NCBI GenBank assembly: GCA_947044365.1
Contig: OX345636.1
Coordinates: forward strand, 57,701,746-57,765,745
DNA from: Petrosia ficiformis
Lineage: Eukaryota; Porifera; Demospongiae; Haplosclerida; Petrosiidae
Direction: 5' to 3'
Length of the DNA stretch: 64,000 nucleotides
Position numbers and translations under genes: made by a program. This document shows positions 42,901 through 54,703 of this stretch, piece after piece (positions within the stretch are counted from its first letter, which is position 1; each line of letters starts with the position of its first letter). The notes beneath the pieces are model-generated. The model saw nothing but the letters and a program-made list of their open reading frames with translations. It ran no database searches and was not told the DNA's origin.

Positions 42901-45900
42901 AATGAGTGTGCTGTACTGCACCATGTGTAGGTAGACTCCTAATACATTGAAGAGCCTATAGCACTACTGGTGGTGTATGTAATCATAACTATTCAATGAG
43001 TGTACTGTACTTCACCATGTAGAGACTCCTAATACATTGAAGAGCCTATAGCACTACTGGTGGTATATGTAATCATAGCTATTCAATGAGTGTGCTGTAC
43101 TTCACCATGCAGAGACTCCTAATACATTGAAGAGCCTATAGCACTACTGGTGGTATATGTAATCATAACTATTCAATGAGTGTGCTGTACTTCACCATGT
43201 GTAGGTAGACTCCTAATACATTGAAGAGCCTATAGCACTACTGGTGGTATATGTAATCATAGCTATTCAATGAGTGTGCTGTACTTCACCATGTAGAGAC
43301 TCCTAATACATTGAAGAGCCTATAGCACTACTGGTGGTGTATGTAATCATAACTATTCAATGAGTGTGCTGTACTGCACCATGTGTAGGTAGACTCCTAA
43401 TACATTGAAGAGCCTATAGCACTACTAGTGGTATATGTAATCATAGCTATTCAATGAGTGTGCTGTACTTCACCATGTAGAGACTCCTAATACATTGAAG
43501 AGCCTATAGCACTACTGGTGGTGTATGTAATCATAACTATTCAATGAGTGTGCTGTACTGCACCATGTAGAGACTCCTAATACATTGAAGAGCCTATAGC
43601 ACTACTGGTGGTATATGTAATCATAGCTATTCAATGAGTGTGCTGTACTTCACCATGTAGAGACTCCTAATACATTGAAGAGCCTATAGCACTACTGGTG
43701 GTATATGTAATCATAACTATTCAATGAGTGTGCTGTACTTCACCATGTGTAGGTAGACTCCTAATACATTGAAGAGCCTATACCACTACTGGTGGTATAT
43801 GTAATCATAGCTATTCAATGAGTGTGCTGTACTTCACCATGTAGAGACTCCTAATACATTGAAGAGCCTATAGCACTACTGGTGGTGTATGTAATCATAA
43901 CTATTCAATGAGTGTGCTGTACTGCACCATGTGTAGGTAGACTCCTAATACATTGAAGAGCCTATAGCACTACTGGTGGTGTATGTAATCATAACTATTC
44001 AATGAGTGTGCTGTACTGCACCATGTGTAGGTAGACTCCTAATACATTGAAGAGCCTATAGCACTACTGGTGGTGTATGTAATCATAACTATTCAATGAG
44101 TGTGCTGTACTGCACCATGTGTAGGTAGACTCCTAATACATTGAAGAGCCTATAGCACTACTGGTGGTATATGTAATCATAGCTATTCAATGAGTGTGCT
44201 GTACTTCACCATGTAGAGACTCCTAATACATTGAAGAGCCTATAGCACTACTGGTGGTATATGTAATCATAACTATTCAATGAGTGTGCTGTACTGCACC
44301 ATGTGTAGGTAGACTCCTAATACATTGAAGAGCCTATAGCACTACTGGTGGTATATGTAATCATAGCTATTCAATGAGTGTGCTGTACTTCACCATGTAG
44401 AGACTCCTAATACATTGAAGAGCCTATAGCACTACTGGTGGTATATGTAATCATAACTATTCAATGAGTGTGCTGTACTTCACCATGTGTAGGTAGACTC
44501 CTAATACATTGAAGAGCCTATAGCACTACTGGTGGTGTATGTAATCATAACTATTCAATGAGTGTGCTGTACTGCACCATGTGGAGGTAGACTCCTAATA
44601 CATTGAAGAGCCTATAGCACTACTGGTGGTGTATGTAATCATAAGTATTCAATGAGTGTGCTGTACTGCACCATGTGTAGGTAGACTCCTAATACATTGA
44701 AGAGCCTATAGCACTACTGGTGGTATATGTAATCATAGCTATTCAATGAGTGTGCTGTACTTCACCATGTAGAGACTCCTAATACATTGAAGAGCCTATA
44801 GCACTACTGGTGGTGTATGTAATCATAACTATTCAATGAGTGTGCTGTACTGCACCATGTAGAGACTCCTAATACATTGAAGAGCCTATAGCACTACTGG
44901 TGGTATATGTAATCATAGCTATTCAATGAGTGTGCTGTACTTCACCATGTAGAGACTCCTAATACATTGAAGAGCCTATAGCACTACTGGTGGTATATGT
45001 AATCATAACTATTCAATGAGTGTGCTGTACTTCACCATGTGTAGGTAGACTCCTAATACATTGAAGAGCCTATAGCACTACTGGTGGTATATGTAATCAT
45101 AGCTATTCAATGAGTGTGCTGTACTTCACCATGTAGAGACTCCTAATACATTGAAGAGCCTATAGCACTACTGGTGGTATATGTAATCATAAATATTCAA
45201 TGAGTGTGCTGTACTTCACCATGTGTAGGTAGACTCCTAATACATTGAAGAGCCTATAGCACTACTGGTGGTGTATGTAATCATAACTATTCAATGAGTG
45301 TGCTGTACTGCACCATGTGTAGGTAGACTCCTAATACATTGAAGAGCCTATAGCACTACTGGTGGTATATGTAATCATAGCTATTCAATGAGTGTGCTGT
45401 ACTTCACCATGTAGAGACTCCTAATACATTGAAGAGCCTATAGCACTACTGGTGGTATATGTAATCATAACTATTCAATGAGTGTGCTGTACTTCACCAT
45501 GTGTAGGTAGACTCCTAATACATTGAAGAGCCTATAGCACTACTGGTGGTATATGTAATCATAGCTATTCAATGAGTGTGCTGTACTTCTCCATGTAGAG
45601 ACTCCTAATACATTGTGGAGCCTATAGCACTACTGGTGGTGTATGTAATCATAACTATTCAATGAGTGTGCTGTACTGCACCATGTGTAGGTAGACTCCT
45701 AATACATTGAAGAGCCTATAGCACTACTGGTGGTGTATGTAATCATAACTATTCAATGAGTGTGCTGTACTGCACCATGTGGAGGTAGACTCCTAATACA
45801 TTGAAGAGCCTATAGCACTACTGGTGGTGTATGTAATCATAAGTATTCAATGAGTGTGCTGTACTGCACCATGTGTAGGTAGACTCCTAATACATTGAAG

Positions 45901-48000
45901 AGCCTATAGCACTACTGGTGGTATATGTAATCATAGCTATTCAATGAGTGTGCTGTACTTCACCATGTAGAGACTCCTAATACATTGAAGAGCCTATAGC
46001 ACTACTGGTGGTGTATGTAATCATAACTATTCAATGAGTGTGCTGTACTGCACCATGTAGAGACTCCTAATACATTGAAGAGCCTATAGCACTACTGGTG
46101 GTATATGTAATCATAGCTATTCAATGAGTGTGCTGTACTTCACCATGTAGAGACTCCTAATACATTGAAGAGCCTATAGCACTACTGGTGGTATATGTAA
46201 TCATAACTATTCAATGAGTGTGCTGTACTTCACCATGTGTAGGTAGACTCCTAATACATTGAAGAGCCTATAGCACTACTGGTGGTATATGTAATCATAG
46301 CTATTCAATGAGTGTGCTGTACTTCACCATGTAGAGACTCCTAATACATTGAAGAGCCTATAGCACTACTGGTGGTATATGTAATCATAAATATTCAATG
46401 AGTGTGCTGTACTTCACCATGTGTAGGTAGACTCCTAATACATTGAAGAGCCTATAGCACTACTGGTGGTGTATGTAATCATAACTATTCAATGAGTGTG
46501 CTGTACTGCACCATGTGTAGGTAGACTCCTAATACATTGAAGAGCCTATAGCACTACTGGTGGTATATGTAATCATAGCTATTCAATGAGTGTGCTGTAC
46601 TTCACCATGTAGAGACTCCTAATACATTGAAGAGCCTATAGCACTACTGGTGGTATATGTAATCATAACTATTCAATGAGTTTGCTGTACTTCACCATGT
46701 GTAGGTAGACTCCTAATACATTGAAGAGCCTATAGCACTACTGGTGGTATATGTAATCATAGCTATTCAATGAGTGTGCTGTACTTCACCATGTAGAGAC
46801 TCCTAATACATTGAAGAGCCTATAGCACTACTGGTGGTGTATGTAATCATAACTATTCAATGAGTGTGCTGTACTGCACCATGTGTAAGTAGACTCCTAA
46901 TACATTGAAGAGCCTATAGCACTACTGGTGGTATATGTAATCATAGCTATTCAATGAGTGTGCTGTACTTCACCATGTAGAGACTCCTAATACATTGAAG
47001 AGCCTATAGCACTACTGGTGGTATATGTAATCATAACTATTCAATGAGTGTGCTGTACTTCACCATGTGTTGGTAGACTCCTAATACATTGAAGAGCCTA
47101 TAGCACTACTGGTGGTATATGTAATCATAGCAATTCAATGAGTGTGCTGTACTTCACCATGTAGAGACTCCTAATACATTGAAGAGCCTATAGCACTACT
47201 GGTGGTATATGTAATCATAACTATTCAATGAGTGTGCTGTACTTCACCATGTAGAGACTCCTAATACATTGAAGAGCGTATAGCACTACTGGTGGTGTAT
47301 GTAATCATAACTATTCAATGAGTGTGCTGTACTGCACCATGTGTAGGTAGACTCCTAATACATTGAAGAGCCTATAGCACTACTGGTGGTGTATGTAATC
47401 ATAACTATTCAATGAGTGTGCTGTACTTCACCATGTGTAGGTAGACTCCTAATACATTGAAGAGCCTATAGCACTACTGGTGGTATATGTAATCATAGCT
47501 ATTCAATGAGTGTGCTGTACTTCACCATGTAGAGACTCCTAATACATTGAAGAGCCTATAGCACTACTGGTGGTATATGTAATCATAACTATTCAATGAG
47601 TGTGCTGTACTGCACCATGTGTAGGTAGACTCCTAATACATTGAAGAGCCTATAGCACTACTGGTGGTGTATGTAATCATAACTATTCAATGAGTGTGCT
47701 GTACTTCACCATGTAGAGACTCCTAATACATTGAAGAGCCTATAGCACTACTGGTGGTATATGTAATCATAGCTATTCAATGAGTGTGCTGTACTTCACC
47801 ATGCAGAGACTCCTAATACATTGAAGAGCCTATAGCACTACTGGTGGTATATGTAATCATAACTATTCAATGAGTGTGCTGTGCTGCACCATGTGTAGGT
47901 AGACTCCTAATACATTGAAGAGCCTATAGCACTACTGGTTGTGTATGTAATCATAACTATTCAATGAGTGTGCTGTACTGCACTATGTGTAGGTAGACTC
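39991..48000 (+). repeat. Mosaic higher-order repeats, 1198 to 4694 bp
   Basis: Parts of the preceding 2564-bp unit reappear at +1378 (CTACTAGTGG 39284, 40662) and then +2760 (43422; CACCATGC 40343, 43103). GGAGGTAGAC lies at 41271, 44583 and 45781 (offsets 3312 and 1198), matched by AAATATTC at 41879, 45191 and 46389. ATGTGTTGG (42371, 47065) and AGCGTATAGC (42581, 47275) give an offset of 4694. Overlapping offsets show repeated segmental copying rather than one simple period. Confidence 0.85.
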
Positions 48001-50271
48001 CTAATACATTGAAGAGCCTATAGCACTACTGGTGGTATATGTAATCATAGCTATTCAATGAGTGTGCTGTACTTCACCATGTAGAGACTCCTAATACATT
48101 GAAGAGCCTATAGCACTACTGGTGGTGTATGTAATCATAACTATTCAATGAGTGTGCTGTACTTCACCATGTAGAGACTCCTAATACATTGAAGAGCCTA
48201 TAGCACTACTGGTGGTGTATGTAATCATAACTATTCAATGAGTGTGCTGTATAGCACCATGTGTAGGTAGACTCCTAATACATTGAAGAGCCTATAGCAC
48301 TACTCGTGGTATATGTAATCATAGCTATTCAATGAGTGTGCTGTACTTCACCATGTAGAGACTCCTAATACATTGAAGAGCCTATAGCACTACTGGTGGT
48401 ATATGTAATCATAACTATTCAATGAGTGTGCTGTACTTCACCATGTGTAGGTAGACTCCTAATACATTGAAGAGCCTATAGCACTACTGGTGGTGTATGT
48501 AATCATAACTATTCAATGAGTGTGCTGTATTGCACCATGTGTAGGTAGACTCCTAATACATTGAAGAGCCTATAGCACTACTGGTGGTATATGTAATCAT
48601 AGCTATTCAATGAGTGTGCTGTACTTCACCATGTAGAGACTCCTAATACATTGAAGAGCCTATAGCACTACTGGTGGTATATGTAATCATAACTATTCAA
48701 TGAGTGTGCTGTACTTCACCATGTGTAGGTAGACTCCTAATACATTGAAGAGCCTATAGCACTACTGGTGGTATATGTAATCATAGCTATTCAATGAGTG
48801 TGCTGTACTTCTCCATGTAGAGACTCCTAATACATTGTAGAGCCTATAGCACTACTGGTGGTGTATGTAATCATAACTATTCAATGAGTGTGCTGTACTG
48901 CACCATGTGTAGGTAGACTCCTAATACATTGAAGAGCCTATAGCACTACTGGTGGTGTATGTAATCATAGCTATTCAATGAGTGTGCTGTACTTCACCAT
49001 GTAGAGACTCCTAATACATTGAAGAGCCTATAGCACTACTGGTGGTGTATGTAATCATAACTATTCAATGAGTTTGCTGTACTTCACTATGTGTAGACTC
49101 CTAATACATTGAAGAGTCTATAGCACTACTGGTGGTGTATGTAATCATAACTATTCAATGAGTGTGCTGTACTGCACCATGTGTAGGTAGACTCCTAATA
49201 CATTGAAGAGCCTATAGCACTACTGGTGGTATATGTAATCATAGCTATTCAATGAGTGTGCTGTACTTCACCATGTAGAGACTCCTAATACATTGAAGAG
49301 CCTATAGCACTACTGGTGGTATATGTAATCATAACTATTCAATGAGTGTGCTGTACTTCACCATGTGTAGGTAGACTCCTAATACATTGAAGAGCCTATA
49401 GCACTACTGGTGGTATATGTAATCATAGCTATTCAATGAGTGTGCTGTACTTCTCCATGTAGAGACTCCTAATACATTGTGGAGCCTATAGCACTACTGG
49501 TGGTGTATGTAATCATAACTATTCAATGAGTGTGCTGTACTGCACCATGTGTAGGTAGACTCCTAATACATTGAAGAGCCTATAGCACTACTGGTGGTGT
49601 ATGTAATCATAGCTATTCAATGAGTGTGCTGTACTTCACCATGTAGAGACTCCTAATACATTGAAGAGCCTATAGCACTACTGGTGGTATATGTAATCAT
49701 AACTATTCAATGAGTGTGCTGTACTTCACCATGTGTAGGTAGACTCCTAATACATTGAAGAGCCTATAGCACTACTGGTGGTATATGTAATCATAGCTAT
49801 TCAATGAGTGTGCTGTACTTCTCCATGTAGAGACTCCTAATACATTGTAGAGCCTATAGCACTACTGGTGGTGTATGTAATCATAACTATTCAATGAGTG
49901 TGCTGTACTGCACCATGTGTAGGTAGACTCCTAATACATTGAAGAGCCTATAGCACTACTGGTGGTGTATGTAATCATAGCTATTCAATGAGTGTGCTGT
50001 ACTTCACCATGTAGAGACTCCTAATACATTGAAGAGCCTATAGCACTACTGGTGGTGTATGTAATCATAACTATTCAATGAGTGTGCTGTACTTCACTAT
50101 GTGTAGACTCCTAATACATTGAAGAGTCTATAGCACTACTGGTGGTGTATGTAATCATAACTATTCAATGAGTGTGCTGTACTGCACCATGTGTAGGTAG
50201 ACTCCTAATACATTGAAGAGCCTATAGCACTACTGGTGGTGTACATGTATGTCAATATAATCATAGCTATG
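48000..50271 (+). repeat. Edge of satellite array, 368/642-bp repeats
   Basis: Monomers with CTTCTCCATG lie at 45589, 48811, 49453 and 49821; the last two are 368 bp apart (90+94+94+90). The final monomer becomes irregular after GGTGGTGTACATGTATG near 50245, regains AATCATAGCTAT to about 50271, then runs into unrelated sequence (GTACTTGGCATGG). The array does not decay gradually at this edge; monomers remain close to consensus to within about 40 bp of the boundary. Confidence 0.85.
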
Positions 50272-50660
50272 TACTTGGCATGGAATACAGTTAACTTTGT
50301 GAGGACCTCACTCTCACCCCAGTATGTGCTTTCCTTGAATGTTCAAATCATGAGGCAATGTCCTTGTATTATTTACTTTACTTCCTACATACGTAACTAA
50401 ATTTGTTGGCTTGCTATACTAAACAGCACAATAATGAGCATTTATAATTGTGAATTGAACAATGGAGATATGCATAATTATTTTGTAATATGAAAATATA
50501 GAATATGATGTATAATCCATATCTGGATCGAAGGAATGAACTGCATGTACAAGATCTATATTGTATGGCAAGAAGTACATGTAATTAATAATCTGCTTGT
50601 ATTTAAATGAATGCTATTGAACCACTTTATACATGTACAGGAAGAGAAGAAATTTTTTTT
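50272..50660. other. AT-rich spacer, no gene seen
   Basis: Unique-looking AT-rich sequence between the satellite edge and the first dispersed repeat. Short open frames lack any recognisable protein character, and I see no RNA gene or clear regulatory motif. Confidence 0.5.
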
Positions 50661-51120
50661 ATGGCCCGTAGGGCCATCCCTATGATTGCTTTCCCACGGG
50701 TTCGATGTATGTTTATATATATATATATGTTTGTGTCACCTACGCGAGTATGGGTTGTATACGTAGTTAAGGAAGTTACATCATTCCCGGGGGCTCGGTC
50801 AATTAATGGGCGTGGCGCGTAAAAGAACGCGCGATCAAGCTCTACACACCAGCAGAAAGAAAGCTGTTGAGCTTACGTAGAAACTGTAACTAATAGCTAG
50901 CTATTCTGCCTGAAATATATTTCTAAAGTTCTACAAGGTCCTTTGAAAGGTCAGGAGAGTAGATAATCAAAATAATAACTATAATAAGCTGTTGTCTTTC
51001 ATGCTTGATAAAGTCAGCCATGATTACTGAATTCTGGACACCACAAAGCAGTCATAAGGATACTTTTATCTTCACTTAAATTTGTAAAGCAATCATAGGG
51101 ATGTTTTTTTCTCTATATAC
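50661..51120 (+). repeat. Dispersed direct repeat, copy A
   Basis: Begins ATGGCCCGTAGGGCCATCCC and runs to CTCTATATAC. It is matched in direct orientation by copy B at 55702-56135, with shared blocks such as CCTATGATTGCTTTCCCACG, AATATATTTCTAA and GCCATGATTA. Copy A keeps CpG-rich stretches (GGGCGTGGCGCGTAAAAGAA, ACGCGCG near 50810-50830) that are mutated in copy B. It contains a short TA microsatellite at about 50716. No TG...CA termini or flanking target duplication were seen. The element class is unknown. Confidence 0.85.
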
Positions 51121-51596
51121 ACTTGTTTATAAATATGATCATTTCCATTCTACTAAACTACTAAACTACTAAACTACATAAGGATGTGAAAATATTCAGC
51201 CAACTACTGGACATTTTTGTGACCTATTTTCACCACATCCCTAACTAAGTGTACATGTGTACAAGTAGAGTAAGCATATAATTTAAAAGTTTTGGTATAC
51301 TGAGCCCCACACCCCAAGTTCCACTTTGAGAAACTTGTCTACAGCATTCAAATTATGACATGTATGTACACGCCTTGTACATGTACAATCAGTGCTGTGG
51401 TTGAGATTAACCACATCTCAGATGAATTACATGAAATTAACTCTCAGATTAATTTCATAACAGAATTATATATATGTACTTATACTATAGTCTGTTCACA
51501 TTCACAATGTCCTCAATATTATGATGTGATGACTTTATATGTAATAAAATTATAATGTATAGTTTAACGTCATAAGGTTAATACATGATTATACTG
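51121..51596. other. AT-rich spacer, no gene seen
   Basis: AT-rich sequence with ACATGTACA-type palindromes (for example near 51250 and 51360-51390) and a triple ACTAAACT microrepeat near 51155. A 66-codon open frame at 51355-51555 has no protein-like composition. Confidence 0.45.
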
Positions 51597-51760
51597 TAAC
51601 TCAATAATGAAGCAGTGGATTGAAATTTGACATACACAAAAATGAACAGGAAGGATAATTATATTAAAATGGTGCAGGTAAAAGATTATTCCAACTAAAG
51701 TTATCAACATTTTTCTGAGGCCATGGTGAACATGAATGGACCTTTAGATAAGTACCACTA
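51597..51760 (+). repeat. Dispersed repeat pair, copy 1
   Basis: Shares GTAACTCAATAATG, the GTGGATTGAAA block, ACATTTTTCTGAGG and the GAATG-GACCTTT end with 59394-59520 in the same orientation, about 7.8 kb downstream. Copy 1 has about 45 extra bases in the middle. Both copies lie in otherwise unremarkable AT-rich DNA. The family is not recognised. Confidence 0.65.
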
Positions 51761-52440
51761 AATATAATCCAAGCACCAGGTAGAACACACTGGATTATAT
51801 ACATTTATCAGACCTGCCAAGTCTCATGCTTTTGTGTTACTTCTCGCACTTAGTCTTTGAACTTATGAAAAATGCTTCTTTCTCACATAATCTGACATTC
51901 TTAAATTTTTTAAACAGCCCAACTTCCTTTAAAATACAGCCATGCCTTGAAATTTTAATTAAGTAGCTTCTTTTGTAATTACAATTTCAAGGTGTGACCA
52001 TACGTACCTCAAAACAGATGCATCGATCAACAGCACCAAAAAATAACTCAACTGTTTTTCTTAAATCAATGTTAAAATTAATACTTCTTGTAACAATAAA
52101 TGTTCGTTAGAAAAACAGTTGTTTCAGCATTATGCAGATGTTATCTTTGAGATAGTATAATGTAGTAATATGGAACTATTGTAACAATGTAGTAATATGG
52201 AACTATTGTTTGTATAGTATAATTGTCTCTCTTTTTACAATCTCTATTGTAATCATGTTTTAATTACATGTCTGATGTTATTGTTCTGTGACACCAATTT
52301 ATGTTCTGTGTACTGCTATAAATACTCTGAACTTATCATTTTTAAGAGATTACTGCTATTCATTGTTAGTGACTTTGTTACACTATCACTATCATGAGCT
52401 GATGTGGTTTTCCTGGTTTCTCTAGCTTTGAGAATGATTG
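51761..52440. other. AT-rich non-coding stretch
   Basis: No gene seen. It contains one short tandem duplication in which TGTAGTAATATGGAACTATT occurs at 52161 and again at 52188 (27-bp period). Confidence 0.5.
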
Positions 52441-52912
52441 CTTTCAGAATATCCTGTTCTGAATTAAATACATTGTATTTGTAATTATTAACAACATTTT
52501 GCTAATTTCTTTTTTCTTGTGTTAGACTTTCAGAACTAGAAGTATACTTCTGTCAAGAACTATTTTTCAAGGTTAGCTTAATTAATAAGACTTGAAGAGA
52601 GAGTGGGTGGTATGACAGTAAACAGTAATTATTGAACATACCCACCAATAATTATCCTATTGCATGTATACTATATGAGGTAAATAATTACATTACTACT
52701 TGTGTGATGTCACTACCAGTTGTGCTCTTAAGGAAGGAAGAATTTGCTAAACTAGCTCTACTATATCAGAATGTAGTGAAAAACTAGAACCCAAGTACAT
52801 TATTGAGTGTTTATATGATGTGGTGAGGATAAACAAAGACTCAATAGAGTCCATCCTTGGCATGTTGTATATACTTACTCAACACTTCATAAAATTATAT
52901 ATTAATAATATA
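52441..52912 (+). repeat. Foldback element, left inverted arm
   Basis: Left arm of a long inverted repeat whose partner is 54947-55408. Matching landmarks are CCTGTTCTGAATTAAATA at the outer end, TTCAGAACTAGAAGTA, GTGGGTGGTATGA, AACTAGAACCCAAGTAC and CAATAGAGTCCATC. The arm ends near TTCATAAAATTATATATT. Pairing is imperfect, with small indels, so the element is not recent. Confidence 0.88.
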
Positions 52913-53511
52913 AATGGATGAAACTGCCATGTGTGTTCAATAGCTACACTGATCTTGAAAACCACAAACCCTATAAATATGTTAGTTGGTGTATTTGTGT
53001 AATTTGAGGTGCTGAATTCAAACCTTTCAGAATTTTCAATTACAAGCAGCCATTTTGTAGTTACGTAGAATCAATTCTCTTCATTTTGATCCAATTGGGT
53101 AAATCATTTTTCCAATACAGTGAAATTTAATTACGCAACACTTTTAACATGTCCTCACACATTTAATATGTATATACATGACAGAATTAGCTTTATATTA
53201 CATCATAGCTACAAGAAAGTGTAATGAATGTAAAAATCACTAGAAGTATAATTATTACAGACAGGTTAATTATATTCAGAAGTCAATCTGTAACATTATG
53301 AAATATTGGCATTTTGATGGGAATTGATACACAAAGAACTTGAGAGAATGTAGTAAACTTCAATTTAGTTTCTAAGGAAACTATGGTTTATCGGTAAGAA
53401 GCAACAATCCTTAACATGAAAACCATAAACTACTATATGTTTAGTTTTATATCTATTTCATCTTATAGTTGATTCACCATTGTGAAATGGGAATGTAGTG
53501 ATACACTAAAC

Positions 53512-54275
53512 TTCTATGTAGACATGTTTATTGAGTGTATGTGTGCATATTGTGACCATTTTTAAGTTATCATATCAATCAAATAACCATTACACCCCTA
53601 AAGGTCAATTGGATCAAAACAAAGATAAATGACTGTAACTAGAAAACGGCTACTCGTAATTGAAAATATGATCTCACCACCTAAAAGTGCACAAATTACA
53701 CCAACTAACACATTCATAGGGTTTTGGTTTTTAATTTATTCTTATAAACTCCATTAGACACACTGTAATGACAATTGCAGTGTGTATAATGCAAAATCTG
53801 ACAATAGCATTCAACCAAATATTCTATGTAGACATGTTTATTGAGTGTATGTATACATACGTATTTTGACCATTTTAAATTATCATATCTATCAAATAAT
53901 CATTAGACCCTTAAAGGTCAAATGATCGACTTTAACTAGAAAACGCTACTTGTAATTGAAACATTCCAAAAGATATGAACTCAGCACCTAAAAGTACATT
54001 AATACAACAACTAACGCATTCAGAGGGTTTGTGCTTTTCATGTTAAAGTCATACATACTCCATTATACACACTGTAATGATTAAATGACAATTACAAAAT
54101 CTGACAACAGTGATCTACCAAATATTCTATGTATAGACATGTTTATTGAGTGTATGTATACATATTTTGACTATTATGCTCCTAAAGGTTAATTGGAAGA
54201 GAATTGATTGTAACTACAAAATGGCTGCTCGTATTTGAAAAATTCCAAAAGTTTTGAACTTAGAAAAACACTATT
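53512..54275 (+). repeat. Diverged 303-310 bp tandem repeat
   Basis: TTCTATGTAGACATGTTTAT opens units at 53512 and 53822, and a unit with a two-base insertion (ATGTATAGACATG) at 54125. The third unit is truncated near 54275. Shared internal landmarks are the CCTAAAGGTCAA block, GTAACTAGAAAACG, GCACCTAAAAGT and ACACACTGTAATGA. An inverted relative of part of the unit lies at 52960-53099. Confidence 0.82.
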
Positions 54276-54571
54276 ACAGTATTTTATTTAAATTTCAACA
54301 CAATTTTAAATGTATTTTGTACTACTTTCAAGTTTAAGGTCATTGTAGCTGTTGAACATACATGGCAAGTGTCATCGCATTGATGTTGGGGTGAGCCTGA
54401 GCGAGCCTCACACTTATCAGTCAGCTTGAAACTTTACACTGTATGTACATGTATGTATATATTATATAATTATCATAAATATTATTTTTGTTTGTACGGT
54501 ACGTATTCTGTAAATATCTTAATGTTCAAATTCGAAAATTTCAAATTTGAATTTTCTAAAGTCACATGCAT

Positions 54572-54703
54572 GTCACTGCTTGATAGCTATGGATTGAGGA
54601 AAAGAAGAGATAGGGACAGAGCTAAATGAGCTCTAGAGACCAAAGAGGAGAGAGAAATAAGACGGTCTAAGATAAGAGAAGCTTCACTTGTCTAATGTAG
54701 ATT
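54572..54703 (+). pseudogene. Decayed coding fragment, Arg/Asp-rich motif
   Basis: The frame from 54572 reads LLDSYGLRKRRDRDRAK, then TGA, and continues in the same frame as ALETKEEREIRRSKIREA to a stop near 54698. Runs of the KRRxRDRAxRA...ETxEER type are a charged motif I associate with large invertebrate multigene or transposon-derived proteins; that association is from memory. The interrupting TGA sits where an arginine codon (CGA) would suit the motif, consistent with CpG decay. It lies inside the foldback element. No flanking exons are recognised. Confidence 0.4.

Larger units (their letters stand above)
1..50271. repeat. Satellite DNA array, 90/94-bp monomer
   Basis: About 50 kb of uninterrupted head-to-tail monomers, roughly 550 copies. 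In the majority orientation the monomer starts GACTCCTAATACATTGAAGA, continues GCCTATAGCACTACTGGTGG and ends ACCATGTAGA (90 bp). Replacing the end with ATGTGTAGGTA gives a 94-bp form. Linked variants define sub-types: (A) TATATG with CATAGCTATT and a GTAGA end, 90 bp; (B) GTGTATG with CATAACTATT, CTGCACC and a GTAGGTA end, 94 bp; (C) as B but TATATG and CTTCACC; (D) AACCATT with GAGTTTGC. The consensus has no CpG. Because 90 is divisible by three and every frame contains a stop, no reading frame longer than 60 residues occurs in the array. No gene, tRNA, rRNA or telomere repeat is seen inside. Function is unknown; a centromeric or heterochromatic satellite is an inference. Confidence 0.97.
18598..50271 (+). 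repeat. Satellite block R2, plus orientation
   Basis: Nearly 32 kb of plus-oriented monomers. The left part (to about 24.9 kb) contains reverse-complement counterparts of F2 markers: the TATATACTG monomer at 20543 and 24511, and CTATAGAACT at 20810 and 24778, which pairs with AGTTCTATAG at 12931 and 14211. Sub-family content changes along the block. D-type and CGTCACC monomers dominate from 23 to 35 kb, and alternating 90- and 94-bp A, B and C types dominate from 36 to 50 kb. Confidence 0.93.

Noticed and set aside
1..50271. CRISPR array
   Set aside because: Repeats are contiguous 90/94-bp monomers without unique spacers, in a eukaryotic context, with no cas genes.
1..50271. Hammerhead ribozyme or Pol III promoter within the satellite monomer
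   Set aside because: No CTGATGA plus GAAA core and no B-box-like GGTTCRANNCC is present in either orientation.
1..50271. CENP-B box or telomeric repeat in the array
   Set aside because: The consensus has no TTCG...CGGG pattern and no TTAGGG-type runs.
50607..50822. 71-codon plus-strand frame
   Set aside because: It overlaps the start of dispersed repeat copy A; composition is random and no homologous frame is kept in copy B.
51355..51555. 66-codon plus-strand frame
   Set aside because: Chance frame in AT-rich DNA with ACATGTACA repeats; no recognisable motif.
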